This document shows positions 45,638-64,000 of a stretch of DNA of 64,000 bases, in pieces. Within the stretch, counting starts at the first letter, position 1, and each line of letters starts with the position of its first letter. The DNA lies in NCBI RefSeq assembly GCF_047663525.1, contig NC_092613.1, positions 4,303,501 to 4,367,500 of the forward strand, written 5' to 3'. The notes under the pieces are model-generated. The model ran no database searches and had not been told where the DNA came from. It saw only the letters and a list, made by a program, of their open reading frames with translations. Position numbers and translations under genes: made by a program. Source of the stretch: Anas platyrhynchos (lineage: Eukaryota; Chordata; Aves; Anseriformes; Anatidae).

Positions 45638-46013
45638 CCTCTCCTGCAGAACTGGAACTGGCTGGGATTATTTAGGGAAGGAAAAAAAGGGAAGAAGAAG
45701 AAGAAAAAGAAGAAGAAGGAGAAGGGATCAGAGCAGCCGCCAGAGAGAGGGCGATAGAGTCCACTTTCCTCCAACTGCCCTGGGTCTCCTTCCCTCGCTC
45801 CCTCCTCTTTAGCAACACCAAGAGCCCCAAAACTGAACCCAGAGCAGCTTTTTCCATCAGTTCAGTCCCCTTCCCTCCCTCTGCCCCACACACGGCAAGA
45901 AGAGAGCCCCTTCCTTCTCTTGACCCCCCTCTGCATGCTCAGCCTCTTGTTTCCTTTAAAGCACGAGAAATCCCCCTCCTTGCCCCCACTCCTGCAGGCA
46001 GACGGGGATTGCG

Positions 46014-46098
46014 ATGGGAGCGTTGCAGCTTGCTGGATTTTGCACGCTTTTCTTTCTCCTCCACTCTGGAAAGACGCTGGCAAATAAAGCCGGTCAAG
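46014..46098 (+). CDS. SCUBE3: SCUBE3 coding exon 1: start codon and signal peptide
   Basis: This exon has 28 codons plus one base before gtaaga. The peptide starts MGALQLAGFCTLFFLLHSG, a hydrophobic core typical of a signal peptide, with likely cleavage after TLA (residue 23), then NKAGQ. The length of 28 codons equals what I recall for mammalian SCUBE3 exon 1, though the residues differ, as signal peptides do. The ATG has G at -3 and G at +4. Confidence 0.88.
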
Positions 46099-46319
46099 GT
46101 AAGAGAAATCTTCCCGGCTCGAGGCTTTGCTGGTGGACGTGCGGGTCGGCAGCCGGACCTCCTCTCCAGACCTGGGGCTTTACGCACAGGCTGGAGGAAC
46201 CAGCAGCAGCAGTAACCACCAGTCGGGCTGCTTTGAAATGTTGCTTGCAGATATCCTGCCTGCTGCCTTCGGTTGGTTTTTCTGGAAACTCTTGAAGGAG
46301 TTGCATTTCTTACACTTTT

Positions 46320-46354
<35 letters not shown>

Positions 46355-47199
46355 TGGGGCTGAACTCTTTATTTCAGGGCAGGGGGTGCAGAGGCAGAGA
46401 ATGAGGGTGCGCAGACAAGTCTGCGCCCAGCACGGAGGCAGAAAGCCAAAACGTTGCTGTTCGGGGCGGTTTGGGGGTGCTGTGCCGCTCTGGGGGGGGC
46501 TCGCTGTCCATGGGGTGGGCTGGTTCCCATTGCCATGTGGGTGAGGAGGACGCGTTTCTGGCTGGGTTCGAGGGAAGGCACAGCGGAGCTGGTGTCTCGT
46601 GCTGGAAGGTGGGAGCTGCACGGCTGCACCCGCGCTTGTTTTACATCCGTGCGTGTTGAACCTCAAAGGCTGAGCCCCAGAGGGGTGTGCTGCAGGAAAC
46701 TTGGGCGAGCTGAACGCCGGCAAACCCCGCAAAAAGCCTGCTCTGTGTGCCCACCTCTGGAAAAAGAGAGGTGCGTCCCGGCGTATCGTCTCAAGGCTTT
46801 GCTGTTTCCCTGCTCCTGCGCTTAGGCAGAGTTTCTCCCTGCCAGCCATACACACGTAGCTTTATGTACGGGGCTATCTATACCTTCGGTTTTTCTATAG
46901 CACCTCTATATTTAGCTCGGATTTTTCTCCAGGCACACGCACAGGAGTGCGCGCGCACGCCAGCACACACAGCCCTATGTGCATGATCTTCTTGGCTGTA
47001 TCGAAGGTGTTTTTTTTTTTTTTTTTTTCCTAATTCACCGCTATCTGTACAATCTGTTGTTTGTTGGTTTTATATTTTTTTATTTTTTCCATGGCGTTTA
47101 AGTGTATGCAAGATTTATCCGAACCAGCTTTGGCTCTTGCCATTGTAGTAGCTGCGTGTTTATGCAGACAGCGAGATTAAATAGAGTGTGAATGAAATA

Positions 47200-47350
47200 T
47201 AGGAGCGCGGGTTATAATTAAAGATCTCGTGCAGGCATTAGTAATAGCCACATACCGGCACCCTGAGCCCTGTCACTGACAAAGTTGGAAGGAATTTCAA
47301 GGCTATTGTCTTATCTGGCTCAAAGTGTTTAAAACAATAGACGACTTTTC
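47200..47350. promoter_or_regulatory. Enhancer candidate in SCUBE3 intron 1 with paired SOX-like sites
   Basis: CTATTGT (47303-47309) and ACAATAG (47334-47340) form an inverted pair of SOX-type cores around a GATA site (CTTATCT, 47310-47316) and TCAAAG (TCF/LEF-like). The flanks are AT-rich and unlike the neighbouring GC-rich DNA. Confidence 0.3.
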
Positions 47351-49964
47351 AGGAGGGCAGTCTGGACAAGCACGGGGGAGATTTTCCAGGGCAAAGGTTT
47401 GGTGAGAAGGCGTCCGGCTTCATGTAAAGCTTTACGATTTAGGCTTAGAAAGGAATGCTTAGGTTTTTATCCCCCCTCAAATTATCTTTAGTGTATGCAT
47501 TGCTTTCATTTCTTATCATAATATTTATTTATTAAGGCCTTTTGGTTTCCAGTTCCATTTAAGCCTGAGCCAGAATTGCATTAAAATAGCAAAGTAAAAT
47601 TCCATCGTGCAGGGACTTGACAGATCGCTCTGGGGAATGAGCGGGGTGGAGTGGGGGTGGAGAGAGGTGAGCGAAATCCTGGGCTAAGTCGCCCGCTTCG
47701 CTCCCGGGGCGGCGCAGGCTCCTCCTGCTTCTGGGTCCCACCAAAGGCTCCGAGCAGAGCCGGTGGCTCCGGCTGTTCGAGGCAGCTGAGAAATCCTCGA
47801 AGCCTCTGCCGGGGCTGGGGGAGGCAGCAGGAGGAGGCTGGGGGTGAGGCTGGTGCCTGCCATGCAGCTGGGGCACGCGGGGTGCCAAGGCAGGGCGCTG
47901 CGCTGGGGTGGACCCGGGGGGTTTTGGGCACGGCTGAGTGCAGGGTGGCAGAGCCTGGGGATGCCAGATAAAAGTGTGCTTTGCCCAGGAACCCAATATC
48001 ACCTGGTTTTCTCCATGAACTAGCAACATCGAGCTCTTTGAAGCAAGCCATATGCCTGGGTAAGGTGTTTCTGAGGAGCAAAGGGCAATCCCCCTGCTTC
48101 CAAAGGGTGATGGGGTACATAACCCCACTGCCCCCACCAAAGCCTTTGCCCTTTTGGGGTGCCTTTACCAGGTGATTGTCACGGGCTGGAGACAGCTCAT
48201 CCCGCTCAGGTCAGGTTTGTTTTGCTGTGGTAATATCGGAGTGTGAGCAGGGCTTGCAGGCTCCTTCGTACCACTGCGTTACCCCGGAAAGCTCGGTCTG
48301 TAGGGCAGGAAGGGTTTGGCACAGCCGTCGGGCCTGGATGGCATCTGCTGGAGGACCTTGATGTCTGCTGGGTTTATCGGGTCAGTGTAGGGCTCGGAAA
48401 GCTTGCAAGGGGAGAACTGGTGATGGTATAAACCCAAATAATTCAGGGCAGGCTCCTGGCAGCCCGAGCACTGCAGGCACTCGGACGCTGCGAAGTTTTC
48501 CCTGCTGCTGCCATGCCCTCAGCTCCCCGTTTTTTGTCAGGGTGACACATCCCAGCCCTTCCTCCGTCAGCCCGTCCCACCTCCCGCAGGCAGAAGAGCA
48601 AAGTCCTGGTCCCCCTGCTCCTCCAGCAGCATCCCCCATAGGTGAAGCCACCTCTCAATGTTTGCCACCTTGTCCAACCCTTCCCTGCTCACAGCAGCCC
48701 CTTCGCTGCCAGCCCACGCGCCCTACACGAGGGGCTCGCTTCTCTTTTGTGGGGATGCACCTGCAGAGCCTACACCGCCAGGGCCTTTTTTTTTTTTTTT
48801 TCCTTTTTTTTTTTTTTTTTCCTTAAGGAGTATAAAATTTTCCAATTGCAGCATGGAGATGCCGTTTGATTCCCCTCCCATCTCTGCCGAACCTCCTCCC
48901 CCTTGGCCTCCGCTTTCCTCCCTCTCCTGCATTCACAGTGTGCGACTGTTGTGCCTGTCCCCTCCGCCCCTCTGAAATATGAAATGTAAAACTGTAAACA
49001 TTTCAACATGCAGCAGTTCAAAGGAGATCTTTGACTGAGGGCGTCTAACATGCCTGTACTTAGATTAAAAAGGGGAGGGGGGTGGGAAGGAGGGAAGAAG
49101 AGTTTTTTTGTAACTGCCAACGGGAGTATAAATATTCAGACACCTCGAGTCCTCCAGTGCGGAGATGGATTGCTGTCTCCAAGCAGCTCGGGATTTTTAT
49201 ATATCTTTTTATTTTTTTTAATTTTAGTTTTATATAGATTTTTCCTTTGCAGACAGTTGCACCGGAGTGATCCATTTAGGAAAAAAAAAAAAAAAAAAAA
49301 AAAAAAAGTATGCATGAATAACCTTACCCTTCGCTTTCAAAATTATAAGTCCCCCGAGAGGCGTTAGGAGAAGCCCGGGATGGCAAATAAAGTTTGCTCT
49401 GTCTCGCGCTGTCCAAGGACGCCCGGCCGCGTTTCGGTGAGGCCATCCCTGCCGGAGATGTTGTAATTGTTGCTCCCCAAACAGAAAACAAACAAACACA
49501 TTTTTGGAAGGCGAAGCTTGCTCAGCCCGAACAGCCAAAGGGGCAGCAGCAGCAGCTTTAGGAGCAATCCCCCGAGGAGTGCGGAACCACCTCAGTGGGT
49601 ACAAAGCCCTCGGGCTGCAGGTGGATGGCGGTGGGGTGGGGAGAGCTTTTCCACCCCCTTGCTGCTGCCCATATTTGTGTTTTTTCCTCTTTTTTCGTGC
49701 CCCACCAGCACCGCCACCCCATAACGAGCCGCACCCCACTATTTCACCTCCCCCTCCCCAAATACTTCGCAGGGAGCCCGGTTCCCATCCCACTGACGAA
49801 CCAGCGCCGAGCACCTGAGCGAGGATTTCTGGTTCAGACGCTGCATTTTTGGCCAATTTGCCCAAACCGCCTCGCGGGGTGTCTGCCCGCCCCGTCCCGC
49901 GGGACCGCGGCCGCTCGTGGTCTGGCGGAGCCGCTCAGCGCCCGCTCCGCCGCACGCGGCCGAA

Positions 49965-50190
49965 CAAATGATTAATAAAGTGCACCACAGTGTCTGAGGT
50001 GGTTATTAATACCCCGGTAAAAAAGAGCTACTGAAGTTATAAAGCTTTAATTTGGCATTAAGGCCCGAGTGGAAACTCCGCGGCCCTGCCAACAGCTACA
50101 CACACGCGGCCCTATACAGACGGGCTGTTAATACGCGCGCCTATATAAAAACAAAGAATAAAACTAATTTTAAAAGAAAAAGCTGAAGCC
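49965..50190. promoter_or_regulatory. AT-rich conserved-element candidate, SCUBE3 intron 1
   Basis: An AT-rich block between two CpG-dense stretches, with repeated TTAAT/ATTAA homeodomain cores (gattaataaag, gttattaatacc, gctttaattt, gctgttaatac) and an ACCACAG RUNX-type site at about 49983-49989. No open frame of note. Confidence 0.3.
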
Positions 50191-53100
50191 GAAGGGGGAA
50201 AAAGGGTTGTGTTTGTTTAGGGGTTTCAGGGCGTTCTTGCCACCTTAGCTCAGCTTCCTCCTCCAATTTACCTTGCCTTTCAGCCTATGGATAAAAGCAT
50301 CTTTTCTTATTATTATTTTTAATAACGAAACGAGGGAAGAGCCTCAACCCAGGCTCGTAAAACACCCGTGGCTGCATCCCCCGGGCACACGGACATCGCC
50401 GCGGGGCAGGGTTGGGGCACGGGACCCCCGGGGCACCCGTCCCCACCGCCACCTCCCCGCGCGTCCCCGCTGCGAGCCCTTGGGTCCCCCGTGGGCGCCG
50501 TCCCCTCGGCGCGCTCGAAATGGCAGTGGCGTTGCAAAGCGTCTGCCTCGGCTGCCTTTGAAATGGAGAATAAAGCTGCAGCTGGAGCGGAACGGGGCCC
50601 AACGGCGAGCGCTGGAAAATCCCACCCACAACGGAATAAAAAACATCGAGCCGGGCGCTGCCGCCGCCTCCTCCCGGGCAGCGCCCCAGCCCCACGCTGC
50701 AAACCCCCCGGGGACCTCGGGGCGAGCACGTGCCGTGCGCCCTCGTTAGCGTTAATTAGCCCCAAAATTGTGGCCAGGACCAAAGCTGGGTGCCTTCGGG
50801 TGCAGGAGGGACCTTGTGGCCCCCAACAGGACTTTGCGTCTTCATTAAACTTAAATCCTTCGCTCTGTGCAAAATCCCCCCCCTGATTTGGGGGATTTGG
50901 GGCACGGCGCACCCGTCAGCTTGCTTCCATTTTGGGTTGAAAAAGGGCAGTTTGATTATTCGTGCGGAAAGAGGGGAGAGGGGCCACAGTGGGGGGGTCT
51001 GGAGGGGCTGACCCCAAACCGCAGCCTGGGTTTGGGACCCTGGGTTTGGGACCAGAGGGGGTTTTGCGGGGGCGAGCAGGGACGGCAGCACCCGCGGGTT
51101 GCTTTTCCTTGAATCTCCCGTTCTGTCGCCTTGTAAATCGTGGCCCTCGCACCTCCGCAGCCGCTGGAAGCACCTGCAGGGCTGCCGCGGGTGCTTTCGG
51201 AGGAAGAAACATCTCCGGCAGGAAAACGGGGCTGTCCCGACAGCTGAGCCGTGGGAAAACGCTCCGTGCGTTGACAAAAATTCAAAAATTTGTTGATTTT
51301 TTTTTTTTCAGAAGGCACTTTTTTTTTTTCCTTCTTCACGGCATCATTTCTTAAAGATGCTTTTTCTAAGGAGCCAGAATTTTGGTGTTCTGAAGTTAGG
51401 ATTCTTGCCAACACGGGGATGGCTCCTCGGGTGGCTGGGAGGGTATTTATTCACGCTTCCCACACACACACACTTTTTTATCCCTTTTTTCCCGTTCTCT
51501 AATCCCGTAACCTTTCAGAATGTCTCCAGCTTTGGAAAAATTACAGAGTGGCAAATTTATAATGTTTTCTTTTGTACTTTTGCTGCTGTGTAATCTTTCC
51601 AAAGTTAGAGAAGTTTTGAAGTTACAGAATGGAAAAAAAAAAAAAAAAAGATAGAAAAAAATAATTCGTACATGTGTGAGAAGGAAAGCCACGCATTGTT
51701 TTCTGTGTCGCGCAGGCATTGTTCATTGTGTTGACTTTGAGGGCACAGAAAGAAAAAAAAATATTAAAAAATAATTCTAAAAGAAGTGAGTTTTCTGGCA
51801 GAAGGCTGGGAAAATTTCAGCTACATGGTGTGTGATGGATGCTGCGCGTTTTGGGGGTTTTCAGAGGATGGAGGTGGGGGTTTTGCCCTCCCGGTGCTGA
51901 GCAGGGTGGAAGCACGACCTCGGCGCAGACAGGAGATGCGAAATGAGCTGCGCACAGATCTGAGCCACTGAAGCTCAGAAAACTGATGGGTTGGATTTGA
52001 TTTGATCCCATGCAGGTGGTGCCTGGATGGGATTTCCCTGCTCTAGCAGGTAAAGGAACATTTTGCCTTGGGCTTGAGGTGTGCGTGGCAGCCACCAAAT
52101 GCCCTGTGCCAGCTCAGACTGTGCGGGTGCTGAGTCCCAAAGCCACCTTTGGGTGCAGGGAGCTGCAAAACCCCAATCCCTGCCCTGGTGGGCTCCCTCA
52201 GCACGTGGACCTGGGTGTCCATGGGTGTGAGTGGCCATGGGGCTGTGGGCTCCGGGCACAGAGCTGCGATTCAGGAATTTGGGGTTGAAAACCCCTTCGA
52301 TTCACTCTTGGCTTCATTGTGCTCATCGCGGTGCGCCAAGCAGCGAGCTCTGGACATCCCAAATGCATCCCTCTGCTCTGACATCCCGCAGGCACCGGGG
52401 GTCCTGGGGTGGGCACCCAGAGGCTTTGGGGTGCCGGATGGGGCACCCAGCAACGTGCCACCGCCGTCCCTCGATGTGGATGGAGGCAACCAGCCAGGCT
52501 GGGTGCCGGGAGCCGTGACTCAGGGAGCAGTGAACTTTACCCTCCCGTGGGCTCGTGCGGGTTTTTCCCCTCGCTGGTTGTTTGCACACACATTTGGTGT
52601 CACGGGATGGTTCCTCCGCAAGGTGAGGCAGGGACACGGCGGGGTGCACGTGCACCAGGGCAGGTTTCCCAACAAAATGCCAGCTTTGGCTGGGGAGGCA
52701 GCGAGCTGGGAGCGCTCAGCTCCCCAGACCCGCAACCCCAACAGGATGGTGAGGCTCCCCCCGAGGACATCGTTGGGTGCAGCGTGCCCACGGGATCTTG
52801 GCCCCATGGTGGCACCGGGGCCGGTCCCACGGGTGTCGGAGCAGGGTGCCCGTCCCCGCGCCACCCTGCAGCTCCTCGGCCGGCTCCACCGTGGTGGGTC
52901 AGCCTCCAGCCCGTGATTAATGGCCCGAGGGAGGCTGCGGTGGCCGCGGGCCATGGCTAATGTCAAATAACAAATATGAATGCGTGCTGTAAATATTTAT
53001 ACAATGCACAGGCACGTGCCGCCTCCCTGGTGCAAACGCAAACCTCTCCTCCCCCAGGGCGGGTGACTCACATCTCCCGGCAAAAAAACGCCGCCGCGGT

Positions 53101-54192
53101 GGCCAGAAAGCGCTCAGGCCATCGCTCCCGCGGCCGTGGCCTCCATCCTGGCGTGCTTTCAGGGCTGCTCGCCCTCCCCTGGCTTGCGAGGATGCGTTTT
53201 GTCTTCAGGGACCTCCCGGAGCGCGTCTGCTCTTTGGGTGCTGGAAAAACAGCTTTGTAAAGGCAGCTGGGAGCTTCCCGGGCTCACGCTCCTGATTTTG
53301 GGGGGTCCTAAGCTCTCCCAGGGGAGATGGCCGGGGGCAGAACCACGCGTGGTGCTCCGGGAGCGCTGCCCATGCCAAGGGGCTGCTCGTGATGCTCAGC
53401 CCCCTCTGGGGACACCCACCTGCTGGCTGAGCAGCCAAGCCAGAAAGCAGCCAGGTGAGCAGCCTGATGCTGCTAAACCTCCGCCCCACACAGCTGAGAC
53501 TTGTCCAGCTCCTAAATGCCATTAAAACCTCCCCTCCCTGTAATTTGTGCTGGGTATCACCATTTGGGGTCACTGCCTGCAGCACGGTGCACTGGGTGTG
53601 ATATCCTGTGTGCACCAGTGTCGTGAGGTGCTGCACCCCAGGTATTTGGGTAAGGGGGTGCCCAGGGGGGCAGTAGGGTGTCAGTGAAGCAGAGGTTTTG
53701 GCCGTGCCCCTAAGTCACGTTTTCCCCAGTTATCCCTCCTCGGTTCCCACTCCCAGGTTTATTTAGTGCGGTTCCCGTTATTTTGCGCACATTCCTCCGC
53801 GCCTAAGAATAGAAAGCGATGACGATTATTTGGGTGGCTGGTCGGCTCAGGAAACTGCTAATTGGAGACAGAGACTTTCACCTCTGGCTGGGCTGGCTCC
53901 AGCCTGGACTTTGGGCGTCTGCATCTTGTTCCCTGCTAGGTGTGGTCGGTGGCTCCTGGGGTGGCTTTAATGGGAACAGGGGCACGGGCGATGCCGTTTT
54001 GGAGCTCCCTGTCTGCAGTGAGCCCCTCACCAATTGTATCGGGGCTGGGTGCAGCCACAGGGAGCAAAGGAGCAAAATTCCTCCCTTTGTCCTTCCTAAT
54101 CCACGTCCTGAAGCCTGAAAACCTGTGTGGCTGCCTCGTGCTCCTTGTTCCCCTGCCCGCGGCTCTGCCTGTCACCTCCTCTCCCTTTGCAG

Positions 54193-54315
54193 ATGTGGAT
54201 GAGTGCGTGGAGGGCACCGACAGCTGCCACATCGATGCCATCTGCCAGAACACCCCGAAATCCTACAAGTGCATCTGCAAGTCCGGCTACACCGGCGATG
54301 GGAAGCACTGCAAAG
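54193..54315 (+). CDS. SCUBE3: SCUBE3 coding exon 2: EGF-like domain 1 (calcium-binding)
   Basis: This exon has 123 nt, acceptor tttgcag, donor gtaggg, phase 1-1. It encodes [20 protein letters not shown], then [20 protein letters not shown] and K. It has six cysteines, the N-terminal D-x-D-E-C calcium motif and C-x-N-x4-Y-x-C, the Asn/Asp beta-hydroxylation consensus. Confidence 0.96.
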
Positions 54316-58699
<4,384 letters not shown>

Positions 58700-58834
58700 A
58701 CCTGGACGAGTGCTCCGAGGGCAACGGCGGCTGCCAGCAGACCTGCGTCAACATGATGGGCAGCTACGAGTGCTTCTGCCGGGAGGGCTTCTTCCTCAGC
58801 GACAACCAGCACACCTGCATCCAGCGCCCCGAAG
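58700..58834 (+). CDS. SCUBE3: SCUBE3 coding exon 4: EGF-like domain 3 (calcium-binding)
   Basis: This exon has 135 nt, acceptor ctttgcag, donor gtcagt, phase 1-1. It encodes [20 protein letters not shown], then [20 protein letters not shown] and IQRPE. It has six cysteines, the D-L-D-E-C calcium motif and the hydroxylation consensus C-V-N-x4-Y-E-C. Confidence 0.96.
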
Positions 58835-61613
<2,779 letters not shown>

Positions 61614-61730
61614 TGACCTGCAACTATGGGAACGGTGGCTGCCAGCACACCTGCGATGACACCGACCAGGGCCCCAAATGTGGCTGCCACGTCAAGTTCC
61701 TGCTGCACTCCGACGGCGTGACCTGCATCG
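61614..61730 (+). CDS. SCUBE3: SCUBE3 coding exon 6: EGF-like domain 5
   Basis: This exon has 117 nt, acceptor cttcggcag, donor gtaggt, phase 1-1. It encodes (L)[20 protein letters not shown], then [17 protein letters not shown] and I plus one base. It has six cysteines. This is the last SCUBE3 exon in the window; the following module (starting ETCAVNNGGC in the family) is not seen up to 64000. Confidence 0.95.
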
Positions 61731-61849
61731 GTAGGTGCCAGCGTCGCCTGCCGCACCGCGGGGCTCGCGCTCACCCCAGGCGTTTCGGTCTTGGCTGGAT
61801 GAAGGATTTCTTCGTGGTTTTGGGCTGGGGCGCTTCTTTTTGGCTTGGA

Positions 61850-61919
61850 GTTAAAGGGGTGAGGTCAGAGCTGCTCGGTGATGAGGTTAAAGGGGTGAGG
61901 TCAGAGTTTCTCGGTGATG
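61850..61919. repeat. 36-bp tandem duplication
   Basis: Unit 1 at 61850-61885 and unit 2 at 61886-61919 share gttaaaggggtgaggtcaga and the cggtgatg end, with only a few differences. Confidence 0.9.
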
Positions 61920-62276
61920 CCGCGTGCACCCACAAGGCGCAGCGATGCGTTGCCACGCCACCGCGGGGAGAGAAAGTGGCTTCAGGGAGGTTTGAGGGGA
62001 CACGTGGGGACAGGCTGGTGTGCCAGAGTCCCCGCCTGCCTTCATGCTCCTTGGGGGAAGAGGGGTGGCGTTGTCACTGTCACCTGGGTGCCACTACTTG
62101 CCCTAGTGCTCGCTGCCGGGGAGGCACACGGAGGGGACAGATTTGGATGCGGTGTGATCGGTTCCAACTTGGCACTGCGGGGTCTCGGCTCAGGAACAAT
62201 TGTCTTAAAAAAAAAAAAAACAACACAAAAACACCAACCCGACAACCCAACCACCCCAAAATTGTCCTTTTCCTGT

Positions 62277-62450
62277 GTGTGTTTTCAAATTGTAAAACAC
62301 CAAGCAGAGATAGAAGCTTTACTGGTTTCATATGCTCGCGCTGCTGAACAGCTGATTCGATTTAAAAAAATGTTACGTTTGGGGAGTGATTAAGTCTGCA
62401 AATTGCTCTAGACATTTTAGTTCTTCTTGCAAAATAAAATTAAAAAAAAA
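62277..62450 (+). pseudogene. Possible retrocopy or orphan terminal-exon fragment (unidentified)
   Basis: This AT-rich stretch sits in GC-rich intron DNA. It reads in one frame into a helix-like peptide ([19 protein letters not shown] then RFKKMLRLGSD), a TAA stop at 62391, an AATAAA about 45 nt later and an A-rich run. That layout resembles the end of a reverse-transcribed mRNA. I do not recognise the source protein. Confidence 0.2.
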
Positions 62451-64000
62451 GAAAAAGCAGTTGAAAGCAACTGAAAGCAGCAGTGAGGTTTTGGCTGCTC
62501 CCGTCCCCGCTGTGCCTGCACTGGGGACGCTTTGCGCTCCCCGGAGCCAGCCCCTCTGAGTGCCACCACATTCGTGTCACTGCTGTCACCCTGTCACTTC
62601 ATGTCACTGCTGTCCCCCTGCCTGCTCCGTGGTTAATCCCAGCCCCTCCTGGCTGCTTGCAGATGCCCCTCCTGCCCCAGAGCAGCAGGGAGCTGAGCGA
62701 TGTTGGCTCCTGTGAATGCGTCTTTGCCCTTCCTGCTGCATCCCGTCCCACCTCGGCACCTGGCAGGGACCTCCCCAGGAGCCCGTGGGGACGTTGCTGT
62801 GCTCAGGGAGGTGACAGCTCCTCCTGTGCAGCTCTCCTTGAGTGATTTTTGCAGCCCGGGGTGCCTCTGCTCTTGTATTTGCCCTGTGTGGGGCTCCCTG
62901 TGCGTGTGTGCGTGTGTTTGGCTGTGGCGATGCGGGGACTCGGGGCACCAAAATGATGCTACCGGGTGAGAGCAGCTGGTGACCTGGGAGATGCCCAAAA
63001 GGGATCTGGTTTCTGGAGGGCCTCAGAGCCCCAGGTACAGGTGTATGAGTGGGATTTCTGTGTTTTATAAAATCACTCATCCTTCCTGCGAGCCTTGGCC
63101 AAAATCTCCCCCTCCATCCCCAATCTGAGCCCCGGGGAGACCTCTCCCACCTCTTCCAGTGCATCCCCATGAGCTCTCCTCCCACCCAACCTTGCCAGGG
63201 GGAAATTAAGGACCGTGACCGAGAGTTTTCAGAGCAGAATCAGCTCAAAATCCCCCAGCTGCTTCTGATCCCGTCCCTGCAGCGCTGGGTGCTGCTGCCC
63301 CATCTCCCTGCACCACGGGACAGCCCCGTTCCGCTCCGTGGCCACCCCGGGGGGGTCCTGGACCCCAACCCCAGCAGGACCAGGGCAGGATTGTGCCCTG
63401 GGGAAGCCCAGCCGACAGATTTACGGCCGAGACGGGGGCCGAGGTACCTGCTCGGATATTTATAACCGCCCGGCTTTGTTTTACGGCTGGGGCTCGGCGA
63501 ACAGCCTGCCCCGCTCTCCCAGCGCCCCGGTGCTCCCAGCGCTGCCCCCTCCCCTCTTCTCCTTCTCCATTTCCTCCGAAATATTTCATCGTTTCAAGGG
63601 GAATAAAGTTTCCAGCGAGGGGAACGCAAACTCTCTCCCCGGGCTGCGGGCTTTGAAATCGAACGCGGTGCGTTTGATGGGCTGCTGGGGCAGGCCCCCG
63701 GCCCAGGTTCCCTTCAGATCACACCACGCGGCAGGAAGCACGAGCAGCCCCTCTGAGTGGCAGTTTCATTAGGCCACGGCCGGTGTTTTTCATTTTTCCG
63801 CTTTTTATTGCTGCTTTTAAAAACGCGGATAATGAATAACATGCCTCTGAGCCAACCGGGGCCAGCCCTAATGGCTCCCAACATGTCTGCAGCATCGAGG
63901 GGGATGGGGAGCGGGGAGGGGAGGCCACTGACCTTGGATATTTATGTTTGTGCTCTAAAAGCAGCCTTAAAAGAAGAAGAAGAAGGGGAAAAAAAAAAAA

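Larger units (their letters stand above)
46099..54192 (+). other. SCUBE3: SCUBE3 intron 1 (8.1 kb); regulatory-looking, no gene
   Basis: This first intron carries several AT-rich islands with clustered TF-like motifs (47040-47560, 48960-49330, 49965-50190, 51270-51790, 52905-53010, 53715-53880). It also has CpG-dense patches (about 49860-49960, 50390-50720) and many homopolymers (46315-46340 T, 47011-47028 T, 48786-48820 T, 49279-49307 A, 51631-51648 A). No coding exon is recognised. Confidence 0.65.
61731..64000 (+). other. SCUBE3: SCUBE3 intron 6, truncated by the window end
   Basis: No further EGF exon is seen. The intron contains a 36-bp duplication (61850-61919), an AT-rich fragment with a protein-like reading frame (62270-62460) and an AT-rich block near 63760-63960. 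Confidence 0.75.

Overview
This is vertebrate, very probably avian, nuclear DNA. Three multi-exon genes can be rebuilt exon by exon with GT/AG junctions and consistent reading phases. Their order and strands (ANKS1A forward, TCP11 reverse, SCUBE3 forward) match the block I know from human chromosome 6p21.31. A bird is suggested by short introns, high GC with AT-rich islands, few recent repeats, and one decayed CR1-like 3' end without a poly(A) tail. The species cannot be fixed from the sequence alone.

1-24.5 kb, ANKS1A (+). The window opens in an intron. From 10177 to 18389 there are ten coding exons giving the C-terminal 412 residues: the end of SAM1, SAM2, a Ser-rich linker, the PTB domain and the terminal tail. 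Every one of these exons starts and ends in phase 0. A long AT-richer 3' region follows, with an AATAAA at 24474.

24.5-33.1 kb, TCP11 (-), convergent with ANKS1A. Nine coding exons from 32458 down to 25895 sum to exactly 1506 nt, an open frame of 501 residues plus stop. All phases agree. The start lies in a CpG island (about 32250-33120), with an imperfect 20-bp triplet repeat just upstream of the ATG on the gene strand.

33.1-45 kb, divergent intergenic space between TCP11 and SCUBE3. I see no gene here, only several AT-rich, homeodomain-site-rich islands in GC-rich DNA that look like conserved regulatory elements.

45-64 kb, SCUBE3 (+), 5' part. Exon 1 (signal peptide, 46014) is followed by an 8.1-kb intron 1 and then five phase 1-1 exons, one EGF-like module each. 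The window ends in intron 6, so the rest of the EGF array, the spacer, the Cys-rich repeats and the CUB domain lie outside.

I found no bacterial-type operon, CRISPR array, rRNA, tRNA or intact mobile element, and nothing I would call a new biological system. The leads worth a second look are a candidate unannotated cassette exon of ANKS1A, a retrocopy-like or orphan terminal-exon-like fragment in SCUBE3 intron 6, a hairpin with a homopolymeric C/G loop in TCP11 intron 2, inverted-repeat enhancer candidates, and a CpG-rich patch inside the presumed ANKS1A 3' UTR.
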